A stretch of 64,000 nucleotides of DNA, taken from contig OW388293.1 of the NCBI GenBank assembly GCA_936450465.1, forward strand, positions 27,657,860-27,721,859. Direction: 5' to 3'. Positions 11,801-23,800 of this stretch are shown here, one piece after another. The position numbers and the translations under genes are program-made. The DNA is from Gibbula magus. Taxonomy: Eukaryota; Mollusca; Gastropoda; Trochida; Trochidae. The notes under the pieces are model-generated. The model was given only the letters and a program-made list of their open reading frames with translations. It searched no databases and had not been told where the DNA came from. Positions within the stretch are counted from its first letter, which is position 1. The number at the start of each line of letters is the position of its first letter.

Positions 11801-14800
11801 AACATGTATGCGGCATTGCAAACGGTCGTTCATCACACTTTTCAAAGAAATCATAATCTCAAACCAGTTGACAAATAAGCACATGTCAACCCAAATATGG
11901 TTATGTTGTTTGACCTTTCAGATATAAAAATTATGAAAATGCATTCAGTAGTTTAGAAGTTGTGAAAATCGCTGATTGTTTCAAAATTTATGAAGTGTAA
12001 ACATGACCTTTTTCGTGGTGCTTGCTGTGTCTTTATTATTTTTTTGACATTTGTGAATTTTATATTGGATTGTAGTCTAGTCTTTCCCCTTTATTTTGCC
12101 GTAAATTTTTTTTGAAAACAACCAATTCGTTCACATGATATGATGTGCGGGAGTAAGGCAAGTTACCGATTTTTTTTCCCGTCCCGCTAGATGCGAGGCA
12201 GATAGCATGTACGGGCAATGCAAACCCGAGGCAATGCAAACACGTGGGTGATAATTAGCCCCCAGGGACATTAGACTTCGGGCCGAATCCCGACAAGATT
12301 GGCCTTTTGTAAAGCACATTAGCGATGCGTTACGGACCAGCAATGCACACACAATTTGGTGTGATTTTTGCTGGACATTTCGACCAGATATTGACAAAGT
12401 CTCGTTATCGAGGCCAACTGCGAGATGTTTATACCGGTAAACAAGTTTTCATGTGGCAATCCACAGACACACTTCGTCTCGCATTTCGCCTGGAGACCAA
12501 ATATAATTATTACTGACCCGGTATATGCACTAAGACCAACGTACGCGTCTCGCCAAGGGGTGAACAAAATTTTTTATTAGCCTCCCTGATCAATATGGGA
12601 CCCGCAAGTTAAGGGTTAAGACCTTCTTCATCTTCTCCATTTAAAGTGCTTCGTATTTGTTGTACCTCTCACCTAGAAGTTGACATTTTGTATTAGTTAA
12701 TGTATATAAAGCCTGATGAGCTACAGAGCCAGTGGCTCTATTTTTCTATAATAGAATTATAGAATATTTAATGAGCTTCCCCTTTCATATCAAGGTTGTG
12801 TCCAAAGTGAAACAATTTTGCAATGACTCGAGCCTTTGGGAGCCCCATTTATCCTATATCCCATTTAATATTACCATCTTGTATTTCATACGATTTATTG
12901 GGTTTTAAAATATTTTTGTGTTGTCCAGGAAGGAACAGCAGAGTAATAGCCCTGTTACAGGATATAATTTCATAATATTGAGACGTTAAATATTCACACT
13001 TTTTAAATCAAACGTTTACCATTCTATAATTAATGATGTTCAGTATATTGCGAAACCAGTTGCACAAGTCATGCTGAAGGAAGCATACGCAAAATAAAAT
13101 CTCCCTGTTCGAGGACATGAGATGAGTGTTATCTGTCCTTTGAATGATGCTATTCGGATGATTTTCGTCCTCGAAATGTGTAAACAAGTTAAAACAACCT
13201 CATTAAATGTAAGCTTTAGATCAGCATCACCGTTGAAGTGCCTTTCCTTTCGGTTATTGTCCCCCGCCGCAACGCGTAACGGGGGACTATGTATTCAGCG
13301 GCGTCCGTACGTCACATTTCTTGTTTACGCGATATCTTATGAAGCGTTGCATCCAAAGTCTTCAAATTTGATGTCTGCCTACATTGTGGGAAGACGCAGA
13401 CACCAGTCAATTTTGGTGACCTTGGCCTTATTTTCAAGGTCACCACGACACTTTGACCACTTTTTGAACTCTTGTTTACGCGATATCTCATGAAGCGTTG
13501 CATCCAAAGTCTTCAAATTTTGTGACTGCCTACATTGTGGGAAGACGCAGACACCAGTCGATTTTGGTGACCTTGGCCTTATTTTCAAGGTCACCGCGAC
13601 ACTTTGACAACTTTTTATCCCACCGGTATGTAATACCGTGGGATATAGTCATCGCCCCGTCCGTCTGTCCGTCCGTCCGTCCGTCGTACCGTCCGTCCGT
13701 CTGTCCGTCTGTCCGTCCGTAATCATTTCGTTTCCGGAGCAGAACTCCAAAACCGTTCATCATATCTTCCTGAAACTTTGCATGTGTATTACCCACTAAC
13801 TGAAGTGGTGCCTTTTGATATTTTCAGATTTCTGAATTTTTTTTTTTTTTTCGTTCCCATAGAAACATGTTGAAGTTGGACTTTGTTCAGAGACAGGTTC
13901 GTTTCCGGAGCACAGCTCCAAAACCATTCATCATATCTTCCTGAAACTTTGCATGTGTATTACCCACTAACTGAAGTGGTGCCTTTTGATATTTTCAGAT
14001 TTCTGAATTTTTTTTTTTTTTTCGTTTCCATAGAAACATGTTGAAGTTGGACTTTGTTCAGAGACAGGTTCGTTTCCGGAGCACAGCTCCAAAACCATTC
14101 ATCATATCTTCCTGAAACTTTGCATGTGTATTACCCACTAACTGAAGTGGTGCCTTTTGATATTATCAGATTTCTGAATTTTTTTTTTTCTTTCGTTTCC
14201 ATAGAAACATGTTGAAGTTGGACTTTGTTCAGAGACAGGTTCGTTTCCGGAGCACAGCTCCAAAACCGTTCATCATATCTTCCTGAAACTTTGCATGTGT
14301 ATTACCCATTGACTGAAGTGGTGCCTTTTTATATTATCAGATTTTTTCTGAAAAATTAATTTTTTTCTGTTTCCATAGAAACATGAGAGGGATGTTGGTT
14401 GTTGTTGATTTTGACTGCTTCTGGAGCAGAAGTCTAAAACCCTTAACATCCCTGAAACTCTGTAATACCCAGTAACTGAAGTACGGTAGTAGATACACAA
14501 GTATCTGTAAAAGATGTGTTTTACAAATTTTGTGGAACCGGTGGGATATGTCATCTTCTGATGACTCTTGTTGAATTCTTGATTACGCGCTATCTCATGA
14601 AGCTTTGCATCCAAAGTCTTCAAATTTAATGTCTGCCTACATTGTTGGAAGACGCAGACACCAGTTAATTTTGGTGACCTTGACCTTATTTTCAAGGTCA
14701 CCACGACACTTTGACCACTTTTTGAACTCTTGTTTTCGCGATATCTCATGAAGCGTTGCATCCAAAGTCTTCAAATTTTGTGACTGCCTACATTGGGGGA

Positions 14801-17800
14801 AGACGCAGACACCAGTTGATTTTGGTGACCTTGGCCTTATTTTCAAGGTCACCGCGACACTTTGACCACTCTTTGAACTCTCTTTAAGGCGATATCTCAT
14901 GAAACATTGCATCACAAGTCTTCAAATTAGTTGTCAGCCTACATTGGGGAAAGATGCAGACACAAGTTGATTTTGGTGACCTTGACCTTATTTTCAAGTT
15001 TACCGCGACACTTTGACCACTTTTCTAACTCTTGTTAACGCGATATATCTTGACCGGTTGGACTCAAAGTCTTCAAACTTGGTGTCAGTCTACACTGGGG
15101 GATGACGCAGAGACCAGGGGATTTTGGTGACCTTGACCTTATTTTCATGGTCACTACAACACTTTGACCACTTTTCGAACTCTTGTTATCACCATTTATT
15201 ATGACCGGTTGGACCCAATGTTTTCAAATTAGGTGTCAGCCTACATTGGGCGAAGACGCAGACACCAGTCGATTTGGTGACATTGACCTTATTTTCAAGG
15301 TCACCTCTACACTTTGAAAACTTTTTAAACTCTTGTTAACGCGATATCTCAGGAAGTGTTGGATCCAAAGTCTTCAAATTTGGTGTCAGCCTACATTGGG
15401 GGATGACATTTTGGTGACCATGACCTTATTTCCAACTTTTAGAACTCTTATTAATACGATATATTATGAACCTAAGCACCCAAAGTCTTAGAATTAATGC
15501 AATATATAAAGTAGCTCCAATGATGTGCTTACTAACTCAATGTCACCGGCGGGGGACATTGCCATGTTAGTGGCAAAAACTTGTTTTTGTCTTGTGAGTA
15601 TAAAGTCACTGTGTACCCTAACGAACACGTTTTCATAGAAAGTCAATGTCATTTCTAACGGTAACTAAAATGAGAGTTTTTTGCAGTTTCTACTGACACC
15701 TCGGTTTGTTTTGGCTACAACTTTTTTCCGGAGAATGTTTTAAGAACTCATATACTTAACTTCTTACTTATACCCCTGGGGAATTTTTATGATCAGGGTC
15801 AAATGTCAAGGTCGGGAGTTCTGAAATCACTAAAAATATCCTTTCCTTTCACGTAATGCAAAAAAACCAAGAATCCTCCTTTTAATGCTTTGTTAACACT
15901 TTGATCAACTTTTTAAAATCAGAAATAGGTTTAAAAACAAATAGGTTTCGAAAGTGACCCCAGTGATGATTCAACTTGTTAAAAATAACCTCGGTGATAA
16001 TGGCCATTATATTGTGGCGGAACAGGGAAATGCGAGACCCTCAGTTTCAGGGCTGTTCTGCTTTTGCGGTGTCCCACTAAGCTAGTTAGCTCTGTTCTAG
16101 TCATGATGCATTTGTTGATTATTCATTAAATCAATAAATGTGGTGAGTACAATTTTAGAAATTAACATAAGAATGAGATAAATATTAAATATAAGTGTTG
16201 TCATAAATTACTTGTAATTTCATGAATGAACTCATGTTCGTTTTATGAAATGATTAAAGTAGTTCAGGCAGTGTCAAAGTTCATCATTAGCCAATCAAAT
16301 TACTTGAAGGTGTTATGACATACATGATCGTTATGCAACCCCTTTACGAATACAAAGTACCAAATGGCTAATAATGTTTTTTCGCCTTCATTTTCAAAGG
16401 GATATTGGAGATGGAGCATATGAATTTGAAGGTCGGATTCCAATGACAATGGAACTCAGAAACAGGGGATTCAAATACAAATATTTGGTCAGAGAGACTG
16501 GAGGTTCATATATCTGGGAAGAGCCTTACTTCAGGAGAAGAGCTTACAGAGATATTGCTCATGTCAACAGGGAATTTGACCTACCAAAAGAAAAAAGACA
16601 GCTTCAAGGTAATAAACCTGTGAATGCAATATATTTAAGACATTTATCAGTCTTCCAAAATCATTATTATCCAGGGAGGCATATAGGAATGTGCTCCGTC
16701 CCGTCATTCAATGGATGCCACCAGTCTTTTCCTTTGCAGACAAGAAGTTGAGCACTTTTCATTTTACTGAAGTGAACCACAAATGAAGGGTCCTCTTTTG
16801 GCAATAATTGCAAATTTGTAAAACCCAGTTTTAATCTGATATTGGGTTGTAATGTATTTACAGTGGTTCATTTTGCCCTGCGTCGTGCGTAAATTACTCA
16901 TTATTTTGTTAAATGATACAAATATTTTAATTATCATGCGTATACATACTTCTGACGCACGATGTGAAAATATCGTCTATGTTCAATTTTCATTTCATTT
17001 GGCTTAATACAAATTGGAAAATCCTTTTCTATATAACCGGTAAGAACTAATTGAGAAATTATTGCCTTTGTGATTTGTTAAAAAAAAGTCATTGGATTCT
17101 CGTACTAAAATCATATTGATTGGTTGACATGTGTCACGTGACACATATGGCATGAGATTTCTTCATCAATTGTTTGACATTTCGACCGTGTTACTACAAA
17201 GGTTTGATGTGTTAGATTTGAGTGTTTTCAACGTATATTTTATTCTGATTCATACATGTAAATAATAAAGTAACTGACTATTTCACAAGATTCTGTGAAT
17301 CTTTAATTTCAAAATCTAGAAATAATTATTAACACATCATGCGGCAACATCATGCCAGTCGATAAATTAGTGTAGATTGCATAGGCCCTTTCTGTGTCTT
17401 GTAACTGAAAGAAATCATCGACTTATCAGCATTTTCTAGTATATAGTACATATAATATTAAAATTATAATTTTTTAATTTCAACAAAACTTTTTGTTTAT
17501 TATGTGCATTGAAGTACAAACTTTTCCATATCTTGGAAACCTTACGAGATAATCCATCTTTGCTAAACTTTTATTTTATTCATGTCTAAACTAGCCCAGT
17601 AACACTCTGTTTAAATATCTATAGCTAAAGAGGTTGACGTAATGGTTTCATATTTATTGAATATCAATTGAGAAATAAAATGAACTTCGTCTGTAGCAAT
17701 AAATTTCTTGATAAATGAAGTTTGATTATTCTCCGATAATATGCTGTGTACACTATGCAGTGATTTTGTATTCAATTTTCTGATTGACTAAGAAAAGGGA

Positions 17801-20800
17801 AGTCCCGAAGTTAACCAATGAAAAGGCTTGTAACAAACAATACAGTTTTTGATCTTTATACTCCTGCTTGTTCATTCGATTTATGAAGAATAAAAATGCA
17901 AACAGTAATTAAACAGACTCAGTAAGTTAAAAGTTTTTAACAAGTTTTTATTAGCTCATCAGGCCTGAAAGGCATGGCATGGCATGGTGTCCGGCGTCCG
18001 TCCGTCCATCCGTCCGTAAACTTTTTGCTTTTTCGCCTTCTTCTCCAGAACCAATAACTCCACAGAGCTGAACTTTTATGTGCAGACTCCATGACCAATG
18101 GGAATTCTAAATTGTAGAGTTCGTGACCCTATGACCCCAAATGGGGTCACCGGGGTCACATCCTTAAAAACCTATTTTCATCTTCTTCTCTGGTTCAAAA
18201 AGGTCTAGAGAGCTGAAAAGTTGTGTACAGACTCCTTGGCCAATGGGGATACTAAATTGTAGATTTCGTGACCCCATGACCCCAAATAGGGTCACAGGGG
18301 TCACATCCTTAAAAACCTATTTTCATCTTCTTCTCCAGTTCCAAAAGGTCAAGAGAGCTGAAAAGTTGTGTACAGACACTTTGGCCAAAGGGTATTCTAA
18401 ATTGTAGATTTCGTGACCCCATGACCCTAAATGGGGTCACAAGGGTCACAACCTTAAAAACCTATTTTCATCTTCTTCTCCAGTTCCAAAAGGTCAAGAG
18501 AGCTGAAAAGTTGTGTACAGACTCCTTGGCCAATGGGGATTCTAAATTGTAGATTTCGTGACCCCATGACCCCAAATGGGGGCACCAGGGTCACAGCCTT
18601 AAAAACCTATTTTCATCTTCTTCTCCAGTTCCAAAAGGTCTAGAGAGCTGAAAAGTTGTGTACAGACTCCTTGGCCAATGGGGATACTAAATTGTAGATT
18701 CCGTGACCCCATGACCCCAAATGGGGTCACAGGGGTCACATCCTTAAAAACCTATTTTTATCTTCTTCTCCAGTTCCAAAAGGTCTAGAGAGCTGAAAAG
18801 TTGTGTGCAGACTCCTTGACCAATGGGGATTCTAAATTGTAGATTGTGTAACCCTGTGACCCCAAATGGGGTCACACTGGTCATGATCTAAGAACCTATC
18901 TTTTGCTTGTAAACAATAACTTAACTAACTTAAATATTCAACTTGAGATAGTAAATCAATGAAATCCTGATGAGCTACAGAGCCCATGGCTCTATTTTTA
19001 TGGTATATAACAGATATTACAAGATATCACAAATGATCATGGCAAGTAACAGTAAGGTTGACATGGTAACTTTATAAGTGTAATTAAATGTAGTCAGTGT
19101 GACATAATATCAAAGCTGTCAGTATTACTTTCGATGTTAAAAATTATAAGAATGAATGAAGGCTTCATCATCTTTCAATTTTGTTATGTTATCAGGAGTT
19201 TGGCATCAGTATGATGGTTACATCTACCCAAAGATAGAAAAAAGTGGATGGGAACGCTTTAAGTTCTGGAAAAGCGGTAGTCTTGAGGAAGATTTACGGA
19301 ATGATGCAAAATTTGCTTTTGAGAAGTTTGTACCATCCGCCGATGAAGTGATATCTTATCTCTCAAGAGAAGAGCCACTTGAATCCAACACTGCTGAAGA
19401 TCTACTGGATCGTGTCTTCATGGTGTTTTCAAGCCTCAGAAAGCAAATGCTGGACAAAAGCTTGAAGAATTTGGATGACAATCTGAGCGAACAGGTGATA
19501 AAACTGTTAAATTGATGTCATAATCATGATTGTATGAAATTGTAAGTTTATCAAAAGAATATAAAAGAAGGTATAAATTACATTTACTAAATTATGCTCA
19601 TTCTTTTACTATATTAATGAAACAAATAAATGGTTTCAGTACCCAATGAGTAAGACTCTATTAGTAATTGTAAGCTTATTAGGCATACCAGGACCAGATG
19701 GGCTGACAGCATGGGCTGCCATCCATTACACCCAAATTTTGTATCCCCCACCTACCATTGAGGATATTGAGATGGGCTCCATTCGTCTGTCCGTCCAAAA
19801 ATCTTTTCCGGAACAAAACTCAAAAACAGTAAGGCATAGCTTGGTGTACGTAACAATCATCATGTGCAGATATGCCTTTTGGTATTTCACAGTTTGATTT
19901 TTAGCTCATCTGGCATGAATGGCCCAATGGACTAACACTACTGTGCAGAATTAAGTACCCCTTGTTCGCGAACATTTCGCGAACATTTCGAGAAGATTTC
20001 GAGAAGATTTCGCGAACATTTCGCTGATTGTTAGGAAGCTACAAGCATCATGTGGTATAAGATTATAATCCTTATTATTAAATCATTTTAACTATTGGAT
20101 AATATAGTTCACAATTCATCTACTCTAGATACCAACGACAATGACATTGCCCTGGTTTTCATTACCAAGCTTTCGTTAATCATTTTACTGTTTTAATTGG
20201 TACATGGCATTTAGGATGTCTCTGGGCTATGATGTTTAATCAATTAAACACTATTCGATTTAGAGCAAGTAGTGATATAAAGTATGTCTATGCCTATGTA
20301 CACACAACTATAACACAATCGCATCTAGTTAACTCATATTTCCGAAACGGTACCTATAAATCCTGTCCTCCTGTTAACGAATATCGGATTATAATCAACT
20401 ATCCTCATTGGCTTAATCAAGTGTACATTGTCATGGCGTACTGACATGTGAACTATGTAGAACATAGATTTAGTCATCGAAATTAAGAATTAATTAATAA
20501 ATCTACGAGTGTGTTGTGAATTCACTCCAGAAGACACAATGTATAAATGGATGGAAAATGTTTTATACTTAACGTTTACATTCTATGCCGAAATTATGAA
20601 TGTTTGTATGTTATATATGTATATTATACACTACTGATGTTATATCTGTAACATGTTGTGCCTGTACGCTTGTAATATATTTTGTTATTCTTATAATCGT
20701 GTACATGTACTATTCTCTTGTATAGTATTGTGTATTTTAGTGAAATGTGTAAAATGTGATAAAATATTATATTGAACTGTCGTTAGGTGAACTGTCTCGT

Positions 20801-23800
20801 TTTAATCCCCGATTATGTCAAGTTTTGATACGTGTTCATTTCATCATGTTCTGTTATAAATAAACACTTTTGAGGTGAGAGTGTTATTCAACTTTTAATA
20901 CGAGGATGGTACAGACATCTTAGAGTTAATATAGCCAACGTTTCTTGGAACTAAAGTGTAATGTACATTTTCGATTTCGGAGGAACTTTTAAAGGTATAT
21001 ATTCGATTATTTAAATGTAATATATAATGAACAATATAGTAAAAACAAGCAAAAATGTGTGCGTGGCTCAATAATATCCCCGACTGACATTTTTATTATC
21101 CCCCGCCAACATAGTTGGGGGGTGATATTGAAATGGGCTCCGTCCGTCCGTCCGTCCGTCCGTTCGTCCGTCCGTCCCGATTTTGTTTCCGGAGCAGAAC
21201 TCGAAAACTATAAGACATATCTCAACGAAACTCGGTGTGTGGAACAATCATCATGTCTAGATGTGCCTTTTGGGGTTTTCAACTTCCTCGAGTTATTTTT
21301 GTTCACTGTTTCCATGGAAATGTAATTTAGACTTTCGTTTCCGGAGCAGAACTCGAAAACCATAAGACATATCTCAACGAAACTTGGTGTGTGGAACAAT
21401 CATCATGTGTAGATGTGCCTTTTGGGGTTTTCAACTTCTTTGAGTTATATTTTTTTACCGGTTCCATGGAAATGTAACTTAGAATTTCGTTTCCGGAGCA
21501 GAACTCGAAAACTATAAGACATATCTCAACGAAACTTGGTGTGTGGAACAATCATCATGTGTAGATGTGCCTTTTGGTGTTTTCAACTTCTTAGAAATAT
21601 TTTTTTTACCGTTTCCATAGAAATGTAACCTAGAATTTCGTTTCCGGAACAGAACTCAAAAACTATAAGACATATCTCAACGAAACTTGGTGTGTGGAAC
21701 AATCATCATGTGTAGATGTGCCTTTTGGGGTGTTCAACTTCTTCGAGTTATATTTTTGGACCGTTTCCATGGAAATGTAACTTAGACAATCATCATGTGT
21801 AGATGTGCCTGAAAGGCCCGATGGGCTTATGGCATTGCACGGTATCCAGCCGTCTGTAAACTTTTCGCATATTGTCTTCTTCTCCAGAACCACTTTGTCT
21901 AAGGAGCTGAAATTTTGTGTGTTTTGTTTAGTTGAAAAAAGGTCCATAGTCACTGTTATTCAACAACTATTCTTCAATAAATTTTCCCAAAGGCGGGGGA
22001 TATGGCCGACTCTGTCTGCTTGTTTTACTTACAGAGAGAGGTGTCGGCATAAACTATGAAATGTAATTGCTAAGATTAAAGTGTTTGTGAAAAGGGTATG
22101 ACAAATTTCTTCGTGTAAAATAGGTGGTTTTGGAAAAGTAGGAGTAAGAATAACTTGAAAAGGTAGGGATAACATAATACACTACTGCCATTACCACTGA
22201 TTTCAACTTTATTTTGGAAATAAATTCATCATAATGATTCATTCGAGTGACTTGAAACAACAGGTACATGGAGGCACACCCGTGTAAGCACAGTGAGGGA
22301 TATACAGCAGTTTATGACTGAAAGGAAATAAAATTTAACTTTTTTCCAAATGTAACCGGAAAAATAAAATAATAAAATCAACAAAAACATCTAATAAAGT
22401 ACAGCAATAACAAAAATATGGTTTTGTAAATGAAATCTTATATGAATTATTATAATATATCCTCATATCAGTATCTAAAGAGGAAAACATGATTGTAGTG
22501 ATAAATAATTATAATCGTTTCATTTACGATAATACATCCTGTACTTTTTCAAGTGTCTCAATTATGTATTAAACGTGTATGGATATTATGTTCAAGAGAG
22601 CGGCCTTAGCATAAGCGCTGTAATATATATGTTTAAAATAATAACACACCAGAAATTATGAAAAAAATTTATGGAAAAGGATTAGCAAACAGGCTTCAAT
22701 AGCCTATATAAATGATTTTACTAAAATAAACTTAAAACAAATCAGTTTGTTTAGTAAACTCGTAGTAGTTAAACATCTGGAAATAAATACCATTTAAATG
22801 ACATTGTAAAAAATCATTATTTTGGTGTACTAATCGCTTCTCTCCAATATGGCCATTTGTTACGAGGTGTTTTAACTTCATCAATTTATTATTTCATCAA
22901 ATTAACTTGAATCATAAGAGTGTGCTTCATGTTTAGCTTCCTTAAATCAGATGACAACGAAACAAACGAATTAGTGATGTTTATGATTTAAACGACATTG
23001 TTAAAAATCATTATTTTGGTGTACTAATCGCTTCTCTCCAATATGGCCATTTGTTACGAGGTGTTTTAACTTCATCAATTTATTATTTCATCAAATTAAC
23101 TTGAATCATGAGAGTGTGCTTCATGTTTAGCTTCCTTAAATCAGATGACAACGAAACAAACGAATTAGTGATGTTTATGATTTAAACATATTGTACAGTC
23201 GATCAGACTCATTGATTGGCATTCAAGATCCATTGTATGATATTCACGGGAACATCGACACATTCGATTAACGCTCATTTTGAAGAAAGGAAACAAGGAT
23301 TTATCATATAACCGAACCGAAATTCAACCAACAGGTATTCCCTCCGATAATGTGGGGTATTTGCTAGATTGTTGGGACACAATTATAACCCAACCAATCA
23401 ATCAATCTGTCAAGTTTATTACGTAAAATGCCTTAGGCCCACGTACAATACAAACTTAATAGTAACAATGCTTCCTCTATGTAATTAGAACAGTTTGTTG
23501 TTGTTGGGGGGGGGGGAAGAATTAGTACATTTTAAAGTATATAAAAGGTATTGCTGGTCAATATGATAAGGTAATGTTTTGAAATATTAACAGCGCAAAT
23601 CATGATAAACTTTACATTCAAATAGAAAATGAGGTTCATTTTGGACAAAGTTAGCATTGCAAATATAACAAAGTCTTTGGTGCCTTGAAAGTCCATCAAA
23701 TCTACCGGTATTTTTGTATATTGGAAGTGCACCGATTCNNNNNNNNNNNNNNNNNNNNNNNNNNNNNNNNNNNNNNNNNNNNNNNNNNNNNNNNNNNNNN

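Noticed and set aside
13122..13493. 123-codon ORF
   Set aside because: It crosses the border into family D and shows no protein-like composition or splice context.
16374..16399. Translation start at the ATG of 16374
   Set aside because: The in-frame text before 16400 lies upstream of a splice acceptor that joins exactly in phase to exon 4.
20229..20444. Possible small transposase gene in the 5-kb TIR element
   Set aside because: 71 codons without any DDE/D or helix-turn-helix-like pattern; not supportable.
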